Assembly: GCA_902530215.1 (NCBI GenBank)
Contig: CABZZR010000008.1
Span: 1-35,837, forward strand
Direction: 5' to 3'
Source of the DNA: an uncultured Pelagibacteraceae bacterium
GTDB lineage: Bacteria; Pseudomonadota; Alphaproteobacteria; Pelagibacterales; Pelagibacteraceae
DNA: 35,837 bases
This document shows positions 14,473 to 23,107 of the stretch, one piece after another. Positions within the stretch are counted from its first letter, which is position 1; each line of letters begins with the position of its first letter. The notes under the pieces were generated by a model that saw nothing but the letters and a program-made list of their open reading frames with translations, did not search any database and had not been told where the DNA came from. Made by a program: the position numbers and the translations under genes.

Positions 14473-16806
14473 ATGAATCAAGAAACCGACATAAACATTA
14501 AAAGTAAAATTCACGAAGATTTATCGCCAACTAGAAATCTTACAGGTTTTCATTTAAAAATTGTTACCGTTATAGCAATTATTTGGTCTTTATTTCAACT
14601 TTGGTACGCATCACCATTTCCATTTATTTTTAATATAGGAATGTTCAAAGGCTTGCCAGCAAGAGCAATTCATTTAGGTTTTGCTTTGCTTTTAGCATTT
14701 TTAATATTTCCTATTTCACGAAATAAAAAAATTTCAGCTTTTGATATTTTGATAAGTATAGTTGCTGCCTTTTGTTGTTTATATATTTACTTTTTTTATG
14801 ATCAACTTATAGATAGAGGGGGAGTTCTTTTAAACATTACTTTAGGTGGAATTAATATACCAATCGAATTAATTATTGGAACAATTGGAATTTTAATTTT
14901 ACTTGAAGCAACAAGAAGAGTAATAGGAAAACCTCTGGCTATAATAGCAATAATTTTTTTATTATTTTCTTATTTTGGACAATATGCTCCTGATATGATT
15001 TCTCATGGAGGACTTTCACTAAAGAGACTGGTTGGATTTCAATGGTTTGATCAAGAAGCTATATTTGGAATTCCAATTGGAGTATCAGTAGATTTTATAT
15101 TTTTATTTGTTTTATTTGGGGCACTTTTAGAAACTGCGGGTGGAGGAAAATATTTTTTAGATTTAGCTTTTGCCATGGTTGGAAAAATGCGAGGAGGACC
15201 AGCTAAAGCAGCGATTTTGGGATCCGGCATGACCGGAATGATATCTGGTTCATCAGTTGCTAATACAGTTACTACAGGAACCTTTACAATTCCAATTATG
15301 AAAAAAACTGGGTTCTCAAAAGAAAAGGCAGGAGCAATAGAAGTATCATCATCGGTTAATGGTCAAATAATGCCTCCAGTTATGGGAGCAGCAGCTTTCG
15401 TTATGGCAAGTTTTATAGGAGTTACTTATTTTGAAGTTGTCAAACATGCTTTTTTACCCGCAATTATATCTTATATAGCTTTGTTTTATATTTCACATCT
15501 TGAGGCATTGAAATTAAATCTAAAAGGAATGGAAGAAAAAGATGTGCCACATTTAAAAAATACTTTTTTAGCTGGTTTACATTTTTTAATTCCAATTTTT
15601 GTCTTAATATATTTATTAGTTGTTCTTCGTTTTACAGCTGCTTATTCTATTTTTTATGCAACTGTCGCATTAATTTTAGTTAATTTAATAAATAAATTAT
15701 TTAAATTAAGAAAAGAGTCGAATTACAAAGATGCTTTAAAAATTTGGTTTAATCAAACTATTGTAGGATTTGAAAAAGGTGCAATAAACATGGTTGCAGT
15801 TGGAATCGCTATTGCGACAGCTGGGATAATAGTAGGTGCGGTTGGTTCCACAGGTCTAAGTACAAATTTAATAATTGTAATAGAATCTATTGCTAAAGAT
15901 AATGTCGTAATTTTAATATTATTAACTATAGTTTTGTGTTTGTTATTAGGTATGGGACTTCCTACAACTGCCAACTATGTTGTTGTGGCATCATTAATGT
16001 CAATGGTTTTAGTAGATGTGGGTAATGCCTCTGGATATATATTTCCTCTTATAGCTGTCCACTTATTTGTTTTCTATTTTGGATTAATGGCAGATGTAAC
16101 TCCACCAGTGGGTCTTGCTTCGTATGCAGCCGCTGGTATTTCAGGTGGAGATCCTCTCAGAACAGGTGTGCAAGCTTTTTGGTATAGTTTAAGAACAGCT
16201 ATTCTTCCTATTGTATTCTTGTTTAATCACGAACTTCTTTTAATCGGTATAGAAAATATTTGGCATGCTTTGTTAGTAATTATAACTTCCTTAATTGGAA
16301 TATTAGTATTTACAGCAGCTACTCAAGCGTGGTTCATTAACAAAATGAAATGGTATGAAATAATTATTTTTCTACTAATTGCTTTATCATTTTTAAGACC
16401 TGGCTTTGTTCTTGATAAATTTTATCCAAAATTTGAGTACTCTCCACTTCAAATAAACAATTTAGAAATGGTTACTCTGAAACCAAATCATGATGTACAT
16501 ATAAAAGTTACAAGAAGAACAGAATATGGAGATAGATATAAACTTTTTGTAATTGAAAGTAACACTTTCGATGAAAATTATTCTTTAAAAGATTACGGTA
16601 TTGGTTTGATTATCCAAGAAGAGGAAATGGTAATAGATACGCTTGACTGGAAAGGTCGCGCAAAAAAAGATGGAATAGAAATGGGAGATATAATTACTGA
16701 ATTTAAAATTGAAAATTTAGATAGACCTAGTAAGGCAATTGTATATCCTTTTGCTTTAATTTTACTAATTGGTTTTGGATTTAATAATTATAGAAGACAA
16801 GCATAA
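14473..16806 (+). CDS. TRAP transporter fused permease (DctQM, TAXI type)
   Basis: A 777-residue integral membrane protein combining the small four-helix DctQ-like part (residues ~25-150) with the large DctM-like part. The latter has GSGMTGMISGSSVANTVTTG and SSVNGQIMPPVMGAAAF near residues 253-310, then LLGMGLPTTANYVV and MADVTPPVGLASYAAAGI, repeated hairpin motifs of the transport domain. A C-terminal extension (residues ~655-777) carries a PDZ-like stretch GRAKKDGIEMGDIITEF and a last helix, matching the DUF3394 region of the '4TM/12TM fusion' permeases. It imports the solute bound by the upstream TAXI protein using an ion gradient. A 33-codon ORF follows 3 nt after its stop. Confidence 0.93.
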   Translation: MNQETDINIKSKIHEDLSPTRNLTGFHLKIVTVIAIIWSLFQLWYASPFPFIFNIGMFKGLPARAIHLGFALLLAFLIFPISRNKKISAFDILISIVAAFCCLYIYFFYDQLIDRGGVLLNITLGGINIPIELIIGTIGILILLEATRRVIGKPLAIIAIIFLLFSYFGQYAPDMISHGGLSLKRLVGFQWFDQEAIFGIPIGVSVDFIFLFVLFGALLETAGGGKYFLDLAFAMVGKMRGGPAKAAILGSGMTGMISGSSVANTVTTGTFTIPIMKKTGFSKEKAGAIEVSSSVNGQIMPPVMGAAAFVMASFIGVTYFEVVKHAFLPAIISYIALFYISHLEALKLNLKGMEEKDVPHLKNTFLAGLHFLIPIFVLIYLLVVLRFTAAYSIFYATVALILVNLINKLFKLRKESNYKDALKIWFNQTIVGFEKGAINMVAVGIAIATAGIIVGAVGSTGLSTNLIIVIESIAKDNVVILILLTIVLCLLLGMGLPTTANYVVVASLMSMVLVDVGNASGYIFPLIAVHLFVFYFGLMADVTPPVGLASYAAAGISGGDPLRTGVQAFWYSLRTAILPIVFLFNHELLLIGIENIWHALLVIITSLIGILVFTAATQAWFINKMKWYEIIIFLLIALSFLRPGFVLDKFYPKFEYSPLQINNLEMVTLKPNHDVHIKVTRRTEYGDRYKLFVIESNTFDENYSLKDYGIGLIIQEEEMVIDTLDWKGRAKKDGIEMGDIITEFKIENLDRPSKAIVYPFALILLIGFGFNNYRRQA

Positions 16807-16809
16807 TTT

Positions 16810-16911
16810 ATGAAATTAAATAAAAAGATAATTTTTTTCGCAATTATTATCTTAATAATAGAAGCGTCTGGCCATGGTATTTTGGCATCTTTATTTAGAC
16901 TTTTAGGTTAA
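16810..16911 (+). CDS. 33-residue single-helix membrane microprotein (putative)
   Basis: ATG 16810 lies 3 nt after the permease stop and opens 33 codons: a basic start (MKLNKKI), a hydrophobic helix (IIFFAIIILIIEASGHGIL) and a short tail ASLFRLLG. This is a plausible N-in single-pass membrane peptide. It is probably translated by re-initiation after the permease and could be an accessory of the transporter. I recognise no family. It is short enough to be chance, but the start position, charge pattern and stop immediately before the next gene support it. Confidence 0.5.
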   Translation: MKLNKKIIFFAIIILIIEASGHGILASLFRLLG

Positions 16912-16929
16912 ATTAATTTAAAGCTGACT

Positions 16930-17352
16930 TTATTTACCACCTGGAACCGTACCAGGTAATCTTAAAATTTTCCAAACCCCAGAAGCAGTGGCTACAATTT
17001 TATTTTCAACTTTTAATTCACAAGTCAAAAAGACCATAGATTTAGTTTTTTTTTGTATTTTTGTAATCCCGACTAATTCTTGATTCAATTTAACTGCAGA
17101 AATAAATTTTAATTCTAAAGAAATAGTTACACATGGACTGTTAGCCGCTGCTCGATGTGCTGCGGTGCCTGCACCGGCATCAACTACAGCAGATATAAAG
17201 CCACCATGGGCAATACCAGCAGCATTAAGATGATTTTCATTAATTGTAGTTTTAAACTGATATTCTTTTTCTGAAATAGTTTTAAATAAAAGTCCACCAT
17301 TATGTTTCATGAAACCTGGTTTTATACTTATCTGTTCAAATTCTTTGCTCAT
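16930..17352 (-). CDS. PaaI-type hotdog-fold acyl-CoA thioesterase
   Basis: A 140-residue single hotdog domain. The central helix and its approach, NAAGIAHGGFISAVVDAGAG near residues 42-61, carry the HGG motif and downstream Asp typical of PaaI/YdiI-like thioesterases, followed by the strand CVTISLELKFISAV. It hydrolyses acyl-CoA or aryl-CoA thioesters in the cytoplasm as a tetramer; the acyl group is not predictable. The gene fits the acyl-CoA theme of the neighbourhood (thiolase, PDH). It starts 4 nt after a 25-codon membrane microORF and downstream of tRNA-Arg on the same strand, so the three may share a transcript. Confidence 0.88.
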   Translation of the reverse strand: MSKEFEQISIKPGFMKHNGGLLFKTISEKEYQFKTTINENHLNAAGIAHGGFISAVVDAGAGTAAHRAAANSPCVTISLELKFISAVKLNQELVGITKIQKKTKSMVFLTCELKVENKIVATASGVWKILRLPGTVPGGK

Positions 17353-17356
17353 TGTT

Positions 17357-17434
17357 TTAAAATATAAACGTCAATAATAATACAAACAAACCTATTAAAA
17401 TTAAAAAATATATTACTGCTCTTTGTATCGACAT
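17357..17434 (-). CDS. 25-residue membrane microprotein (putative)
   Basis: On the minus strand ATG at 17434 opens 25 codons: MSIQRAVIYF, then an uninterrupted Leu/Ile/Val/Phe helix to the stop at 17357. It would be a minimal single-pass membrane peptide. It lies 29 nt after the tRNA-Arg CCA and 4 nt before the thioesterase start, so it could also act as a translated leader. An AGG is 11 nt upstream. No family is recognised and chance cannot be excluded in T-rich DNA. Confidence 0.4.
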   Translation of the reverse strand: MSIQRAVIYFLILIGLFVLLLTFIF

Positions 17435-17463
17435 AACTTTATATACCTAATAAAAAACCAATT

Positions 17464-17540
17464 TGGCGCGCCTGCTAGGAGTCGAACCCAGAACCTCCTG
17501 GTCCGTAGCCAAGCGCTCTATCCAGTTGAGCTACAGGCGC
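17464..17540 (-). tRNA. tRNA-Arg (anticodon ACG)
   Basis: Read on the minus strand, acceptor GCGCCTG pairs with CAGGCGC, followed by G73 and an encoded CCA (17464-17466 on plus). The D arm is GCTC/GAGC. The anticodon stem CTTGG/CCAGG encloses loop CTACGGA, giving anticodon ACG (A34 presumably edited to inosine). The T stem CTGGG/CCTAG encloses TTCGACT. Confidence 0.97.
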
Positions 17541-17653
17541 CTTTTAATTGTTTATCAAAGAATATATCCCATTTAAAGCTTCTTTCTATGTGTTAATTTA
17601 GTATGTTGTTATTAATCCAAATTATTTTATCATTTAAAGAAGTAAATTAAGTT

Positions 17654-18817
17654 ATGAATTTTAAAAATAAAACTGTAGTTATAACATCTGCCTTACGTAC
17701 TGCTATAGGTACATTTAATGGATCTTTAAAAAACATGCAGGCACATGAACTAGGTGCAATTGTTATCAAAGAAGTTATAAAAAAATCAAATTTAAAAACT
17801 CATGATATCGATGACTTAATTATGGGACAGGTATTAACCGCTGGTTCGGGACAAAATCCTGCCAGACAAGCTGGCATTAAAGCTGGTCTGCCAGTTGAAA
17901 AACCTGCCTGTGTTATAAATCAAGTTTGTGGATCTGGACTAAGATCAATTGCTAATGGCTACCAGTCTATAATTTCTAATGATGCAAAAATAATAGTGGC
18001 AGGCGGACAAGAAAGCATGACTAATTCACCTCATACAATTAATTATAGAAAAAATAAAAAACTAGATGAATCAAAACTCGTAGATAGCATGATAAAAGAT
18101 GGCCTATGGGATGCTTTTAATGGTTATCACATGGGAGTTACTGCAGAAAACGTTGCTAAAAAATGGAAGATTACTAGAAAAGATCAAGATGAGTTTGCTT
18201 TTTCGTCTCAAGTTAAAACAGAAAAAGCGCAAAAAATAGGAAATTTTGAAAATGAAATCGTACCAATAAAAAATTTTAAAATTGATGAACACCCCAGGAA
18301 AGGAATGAGCATTGAAAGATTACAAAAACTTAAACCTTCATTTAAAAAAAATGGAACCGTAACTCCAGGCAATGCCTCTGGTATTAACGATGGAGCGGCA
18401 GCTGTCGTTTTAATGGAGGAAAGTGAAGCTACAAAAAGAGGATTAGAACCCCTAGCTAGAATTGTTTCATGGGCCACATTTGGAGTAGATCCATCTTTAA
18501 TGGGTTCGGGACCAATTCCTGCATCTAAAAAGGCTTTAGCTAAAGCTGGTTGGAAAGTAAGTGATTTAGATTTAATTGAGTCAAACGAGGCTTTCGCCGC
18601 TCAGAGCTTAGCTGTAATAAAAGATTTAGATTTACCAAAAGAAAAAGTAAACGTTAATGGCGGCGCTATAGCCTTAGGTCATCCAATCGGTGCATCTGGC
18701 ACAAGAATACTTGTGACCCTTTTGCATGAGATGGCCAGAAGAACAGCGAAAAAAGGTCTAGCAACGCTTTGTATTGGCGGTGGAATGGGTATAGCCATGT
18801 GTGTAGAGAGAAAATGA
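17654..18817 (+). CDS. Acetyl-CoA C-acetyltransferase (thiolase)
   Basis: A 387-residue type II thiolase. It has the acyl-accepting Cys in [13 protein letters not shown] near residue 90, the [12 protein letters not shown] block, the SNEAFAAQ motif, [17 protein letters not shown] with the catalytic His near residue 345, and the second catalytic Cys in [15 protein letters not shown] near the C-terminus. It condenses two acetyl-CoA to acetoacetyl-CoA or runs the reverse cleavage. It resembles biosynthetic PhaA/AtoB proteins more than beta-oxidation FadA; no fadB or phaB/C is adjacent, so the pathway is open. Its stop overlaps the start of a 46-codon membrane ORF (ATGA), and the PDH genes follow on the same strand. 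Confidence 0.94.
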   Translation: MNFKNKTVVITSALRTAIGTFNGSLKNMQAHELGAIVIKEVIKKSNLKTHDIDDLIMGQVLTAGSGQNPARQAGIKAGLPVEKPACVINQVCGSGLRSIANGYQSIISNDAKIIVAGGQESMTNSPHTINYRKNKKLDESKLVDSMIKDGLWDAFNGYHMGVTAENVAKKWKITRKDQDEFAFSSQVKTEKAQKIGNFENEIVPIKNFKIDEHPRKGMSIERLQKLKPSFKKNGTVTPGNASGINDGAAAVVLMEESEATKRGLEPLARIVSWATFGVDPSLMGSGPIPASKKALAKAGWKVSDLDLIESNEAFAAQSLAVIKDLDLPKEKVNVNGGAIALGHPIGASGTRILVTLLHEMARRTAKKGLATLCIGGGMGIAMCVERK

Positions 18818-18954
18818 AAATAGCAAAACCGGCAAAAAATCTTAAAAGACGAAGATTAAAAAAAATGCCCTTTACTGTTAGAGGATACCAGATTTATTAT
18901 GCAGTAATAATATTAATTGTACTTATAATAGGTTTTAGCCAAATACTTTCTTAA
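18814..18954 (+). CDS. 46-residue single-pass membrane protein (putative)
   Basis: ATG 18814 overlaps the thiolase TGA as ATGA, a classic coupling arrangement. The 46 residues start with a strongly basic segment ([17 protein letters not shown]), then a spacer [11 protein letters not shown] and one helix [12 protein letters not shown] to the C-terminus. This charge pattern predicts a cytoplasmic N-terminus and a single anchor. An internal ATG at the MPFTV position is a possible alternative start. I do not recognise a family. The reading frame extends upstream inside the thiolase, but only as a shadow. Confidence 0.55.
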   Translation: MKIAKPAKNLKRRRLKKMPFTVRGYQIYYAVIILIVLIIGFSQILS

Positions 18955-19107
18955 TAAAATTTTTTGCACCCAAAATTTTGCATCTAAATTTTTATATTTT
19001 GAGGTAAATAATTTTTCAAAATTTTCTAAAATTAACGTCATAGCTGTAGTGTGTATATTTACATGGCTGAAAAAAGATTAAATTGTGGTATAAATAAAAC
19101 ATTAAAT

Positions 19108-22100
19108 ATGACAACAAAAATAACTGTTCCAGATATAGGAGATTTCGAAAACGTTGAAATAATTGAAATTTTAACCAAACCTGGAGCTATAATAAAAAAA
19201 GATGATCCAGTCGTTACTTTAGAAAGTGATAAATCAAGCGTTGAAGTTCCCTCACCTTTTGCAGGAAAAGTATCTTCTTTAAATGTAAAGATTGGTGATA
19301 AAGTTTCAAAGGGAAGTGTTCTAGCAACTATTGAAGGTGATGCAAATGAAACTCCAAAGCAAACAGAAAAGTTAGACCAATCTACTAAAACTAAAGAAGT
19401 AAAAGAAGAACCATTAATACTAAAAGAAACAGAGGTATTGCCAGAAACTGAAAAAATTATCAAAGAAGCTGAATCTATAATTTCAGAAAAAACTAAAAAA
19501 GAACATAAACCAAAAGTACATGCCAGCCCAAATGCAGCAGATATTGATCCTACAGAAACACAGGAATGGCTGGATTCTTTAACTGCGGTTATATCAAAAG
19601 ATGGTTCTGACAGAGCACATTTTATTTTAAAAAAATTAATTGATGAAACTTATAGAGAAGGTATTAATAAACCATTAACTCGCAATACACCCTACATAAA
19701 TACTATATCATCAGAAAATGAAGTTAAATCTCCTGGGGATCAGAATATAGAAAGAAAAATAAGATCTCTTATTAGATGGAATGCAGCAGCAATGGTAGTT
19801 AAGGCTAATAAAAAAAATCCAGAATTAGGAGGACATATAGGGACATTTGCTTCTGCCGCTACCCTTTATGATGTTGGTATGAATCATTTTTGGAGAGCAA
19901 AAAATAATAAATTTGGAGGGGACTTAATATATTTTCAAGGTCACAGTGCTCCAGGAATGTATGCTAGAGCATATTTGGAAGGAAGAATTACAGAAAAACA
20001 ATTAAATAATTTTAGACAAGAGGTGGATGGCAAAGGTTTATCATCATATCCTCATCCTTGGCTTATGCCAAAGTTCTGGCAATTTCCAATTGTCTCAATG
20101 GGTCTTGGTCCTATCATGTCAATATACCAAGCTAGATTTACAAAATATTTAATTAACAGAGGTTTAATTAAAGATGAAGGAAGAAAAATATGGACATTTT
20201 TAGGTGATGGCGAAACTGATGAGCCTGAATCTTTAGGAGCCATTGGCTTAGCGGCTAGAGAAAAATTAGATAATTTAGTTTTTGTCGTTAATTGTAATTT
20301 ACAAAGATTGGATGGCCCAGTGAGAGGAAATGGGAAAATTATACAAGAGCTTGAAGGTATTTTTAGAGGCGCAGGATGGAATGTAATCAAAGTTATTTGG
20401 GGATCATATTGGGATCCTTTATTATTTAAAGATAAAAGTGGTCTATTAGTAAAAAGAATGAACGAGTGTGTTGATGGAGAATATCAAGCTTTTAAAGCTA
20501 AAGGTGGATCTTATGTAAGAGAAAAATTTTTTGGGGGATATCCTGAGTTAAAAGATTTAGTATCTACCATGACAGATAGAGATATATGGAAACTTAACAG
20601 AGGCGGACATGATCCGCACAAAGTCTACGCTGCTTATGATGCAGCCATGAAAACGAAAGGTCAACCGACAGTAATTTTAGCTAAAACAATCAAGGGTTAT
20701 GGAATGGGAAAATCTGGTGAAAGTATAAATATTACTCACCAACAAAAGAAACTTGATGAAAAAGATCTTCTTTATTATAGGGATCGATTTGATATTCCTC
20801 TTACAGATAAACAAGTTAAAAATATTGAATTTTATAAACCTGGAGATAAGTCAGAAGAAATAAAATATATTAAAGAAAGAAGGATGAAATTGGGAGGATA
20901 TTTACCCGAAAGATCTTCTTTTGCAAAACCAATAAAAAAGCCATCAAAAGATATTTTTGAAAACATGCTACAATCTTCTGCTGATCGCGAAATGTCTACT
21001 ACTATGGCCTTAGTAAGAATGCTTACTAATTTATTAAGAGACAAAAATATTTCATCACGTCTAGTTCCAATAATCCCTGATGAGGCTAGAACATTTGGAA
21101 TGGAAGGATTTTTTCAAAAAATAGGTATTTATGCACATGAGGGACAAAAATATGAGCCAGTAGATTCTGAGCAGTTAAGCACATACAAAGAGGATAGAAA
21201 GGGCCAAGTGTTGCAAGAGGGCATAACAGAATCCGGGGCTATGTCTTCATGGATTGCTGCAGGCACATCTTATACTAATCACGATTTAGAAATGATACCA
21301 ATATATATTTTTTACTCAATGTTCGGATTTCAAAGGGTAATGGATTTAGCATGGGCCGCCGGAGACTCTCAGGCCAGAGGGTTTCTTATTGGAGCTACTT
21401 CAGGCAGAACTACTTTAGCAGGCGAGGGTTTACAACACCAAGATGGTCATAGCCACTTACTTGCCTCAATGATTCCCAATTGTGTGAGTTATGATCCAAC
21501 ATTTTCCTATGAACTTGCTGTTATAATGCGCGAAGGATTAAAAAGAATGCATGATAATCAAGAAAATATTTTTTATTACATAACCGTAATGAATGAAAAT
21601 TATAAACATCCTAAAATAAAAGATGATTGTAAAAATGGAATTTTAAAAGGAATGTATTTATTTAAAGAAATTAATAATAAAGGTAGAATTAAAATACAAT
21701 TAATGGGGTGTGGAGCAATTTTAAGAGAAATGATTGCCGCTTCAGAAATTTTAAGTAAAGAATATGATATAGATAGTGATATTTGGAGCGTTACAAGTTT
21801 TAATGAGTTGAGAAAAGATGGCATGGAAATAGAGCGAAAAAATCTTCTTAATCCAACAGACAAACCAGAAAAATCGTACATACAAAAATGTTTAGAAAAA
21901 AGAGAAGGGCCAATCATAGCCGCCTCAGATTATATCAGAGCATATTCGGATCAAATTAGACCATATATATCCAAATCATTTTATTCATTAGGAACAGATG
22001 GATATGGAAGAAGTGATAGTAGAAAAAAATTAAGGAATTTTTTTGAAGTTGATAAAGAGCATATTGTAACTTATGCCTTAAGTGCTTTAGCAAAAGAGCA

Positions 22101-22182
22101 GCTTATTCCCTCAAAATATGCAGAAAAAGCAATTAAAAAATATAATATTGATAAAGACAAACCAATGCCAACTTTAGAGTAG
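19108..22182 (+). CDS. aceE: Pyruvate dehydrogenase E1 (AceE type) with fused N-terminal lipoyl domain
   Basis: A 1024-residue fusion. Residues 1-78 are a complete lipoyl domain: TKITVPDIGDF, the lipoyl lysine K42 in ESDKSSVEVPSP, and GDKVSKGSVLATIEG. A charged, Glu/Lys-rich linker (79-136) ends in VHASP (137-141). From ~145 it is a full homodimeric AceE: DIDPTETQEWLDSL, YFQGHSAPGMYARA, the thiamine-diphosphate motif LGDGETDEPES near residue 365, NCNLQRLDGP, the loop KGYGMG...THQ, DEARTFGMEGFF, LQEGITESGA, and GTDGYGRSDSR near the end. Normal AceE is about 890 residues with no lipoyl domain. I start at ATG 19108, next to the lipoyl fold; ATG 19063 would add 15 non-homologous residues. The enzyme decarboxylates pyruvate and should reductively acetylate its own arm, or its partner subunit's. 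The E2 gene follows immediately. Confidence 0.95.
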   Translation: MTTKITVPDIGDFENVEIIEILTKPGAIIKKDDPVVTLESDKSSVEVPSPFAGKVSSLNVKIGDKVSKGSVLATIEGDANETPKQTEKLDQSTKTKEVKEEPLILKETEVLPETEKIIKEAESIISEKTKKEHKPKVHASPNAADIDPTETQEWLDSLTAVISKDGSDRAHFILKKLIDETYREGINKPLTRNTPYINTISSENEVKSPGDQNIERKIRSLIRWNAAAMVVKANKKNPELGGHIGTFASAATLYDVGMNHFWRAKNNKFGGDLIYFQGHSAPGMYARAYLEGRITEKQLNNFRQEVDGKGLSSYPHPWLMPKFWQFPIVSMGLGPIMSIYQARFTKYLINRGLIKDEGRKIWTFLGDGETDEPESLGAIGLAAREKLDNLVFVVNCNLQRLDGPVRGNGKIIQELEGIFRGAGWNVIKVIWGSYWDPLLFKDKSGLLVKRMNECVDGEYQAFKAKGGSYVREKFFGGYPELKDLVSTMTDRDIWKLNRGGHDPHKVYAAYDAAMKTKGQPTVILAKTIKGYGMGKSGESINITHQQKKLDEKDLLYYRDRFDIPLTDKQVKNIEFYKPGDKSEEIKYIKERRMKLGGYLPERSSFAKPIKKPSKDIFENMLQSSADREMSTTMALVRMLTNLLRDKNISSRLVPIIPDEARTFGMEGFFQKIGIYAHEGQKYEPVDSEQLSTYKEDRKGQVLQEGITESGAMSSWIAAGTSYTNHDLEMIPIYIFYSMFGFQRVMDLAWAAGDSQARGFLIGATSGRTTLAGEGLQHQDGHSHLLASMIPNCVSYDPTFSYELAVIMREGLKRMHDNQENIFYYITVMNENYKHPKIKDDCKNGILKGMYLFKEINNKGRIKIQLMGCGAILREMIAASEILSKEYDIDSDIWSVTSFNELRKDGMEIERKNLLNPTDKPEKSYIQKCLEKREGPIIAASDYIRAYSDQIRPYISKSFYSLGTDGYGRSDSRKKLRNFFEVDKEHIVTYALSALAKEQLIPSKYAEKAIKKYNIDKDKPMPTLE

Positions 22183-23097
22183 ATGATGACTAGTAAAAAT
22201 AAAATTATAAGTGCAAGTCCAAAAGCAAGAAAATTGGCTAGAGAATTTGGTACTGAGATTAGCAGAATCAAAGGTACAGAAAGATTGGGAAGAGTAACCG
22301 AAGATGATATTAAATTGTATATCAAGGATAAAATTGTATCTAAAAATCAAAATAAACAAATTGAGCCATCCCATGGTTATGATCATTCAGAGTTTGGTGA
22401 AGTCTATATCAAAAAAATACCAAGAATTAAAAAAATTGCTGGTCCAATTTTAGAAAAGTCGTGGAGTGAGATACCACATGTCACTCAGCACGATGAAGTT
22501 GACATTACAGAAATGGAGAATTTCAGAAAATCTTTAAGAGATTTATATACTGGAGAAAAAATTTCTATTACTCCTTTGGCATTTATTATGAGAGCTGTAG
22601 TTAAAGCTCTTACAGATTATCCTAACTTTAATTCCTCATTAGATTTAAAAAAGGAGAATATTATTTATAAAAAATATTTTCATATAGGTGTTGCAGTTGA
22701 TACGCCTCATGGACTTATGGTTCCAAAAATTAGAAATGTTGATACTAAAGACATTACAAAAATTGCAAAAGAGCTAAAACAGGTAACCGAGCTTTGTAAA
22801 GAACTTAAAATTGATAAAAAAGAATTTTTTGGGGGATCAATTACGATTTCAAGTTTGGGTAGTATAGGAGGAAGTTTTTTCACTCCTATAATCAATCAAC
22901 CCGAAGTAGCTATACTTGGAGTTGGGAAATCTACAAATAAGAGAATATTTAATAATAATGAGTATGAAAACAGAATAATTCTACCTATTTCGCTTTCGTA
23001 TGATCATAGGGTAATAGATGGAGCAGAAGGAGCACGTTTTTGTGCACATTTAAAAGAAAGTCTTGGTAAAGATTTTGCTTATAAGTTAGCCGTATAA
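22183..23097 (+). CDS. Dihydrolipoamide acetyltransferase E2 core lacking a lipoyl domain
   Basis: A 304-residue AceF-like protein. It starts directly with a peripheral-subunit-binding domain (residues ~9-46: SASPKARKLAREFG, then GRVTEDDIKLYI), then a short linker and the chloramphenicol-acetyltransferase-like catalytic domain (residues ~75-304), including GVAVDTPHGLMVPKIRNVD, SLGSIGGSFFTPIINQPEVA and the active-site SLSYDHRVIDGAEGARF near residues 270-286. The catalytic His and Asp are present. E2 normally carries one to three N-terminal lipoyl domains; none is here, and the ATG directly follows the aceE stop codon, so nothing is hidden upstream. It must take acetyl groups from a lipoyl domain in trans, most simply the one on the adjacent E1, and pass them to CoA. 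No E3 (lpd) gene is in the window. Confidence 0.94.
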   Translation: MMTSKNKIISASPKARKLAREFGTEISRIKGTERLGRVTEDDIKLYIKDKIVSKNQNKQIEPSHGYDHSEFGEVYIKKIPRIKKIAGPILEKSWSEIPHVTQHDEVDITEMENFRKSLRDLYTGEKISITPLAFIMRAVVKALTDYPNFNSSLDLKKENIIYKKYFHIGVAVDTPHGLMVPKIRNVDTKDITKIAKELKQVTELCKELKIDKKEFFGGSITISSLGSIGGSFFTPIINQPEVAILGVGKSTNKRIFNNNEYENRIILPISLSYDHRVIDGAEGARFCAHLKESLGKDFAYKLAV

Positions 23098-23107
23098 ATA
23101 TTATCTA

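Noticed and set aside
18955-19050. Near-repeat of AAAATTTTTTGCA and AAAATTTTGCA before aceE
   Set aside because: Short, imperfect and AT-rich; no dyad or known element.
19051-19107. Extended N-terminus of the lipoyl-E1 fusion (GTG 19051 or ATG 19063)
   Set aside because: The extra residues lack similarity to any lipoyl or E1 protein and there is no ribosome site; kept only as an alternative start.
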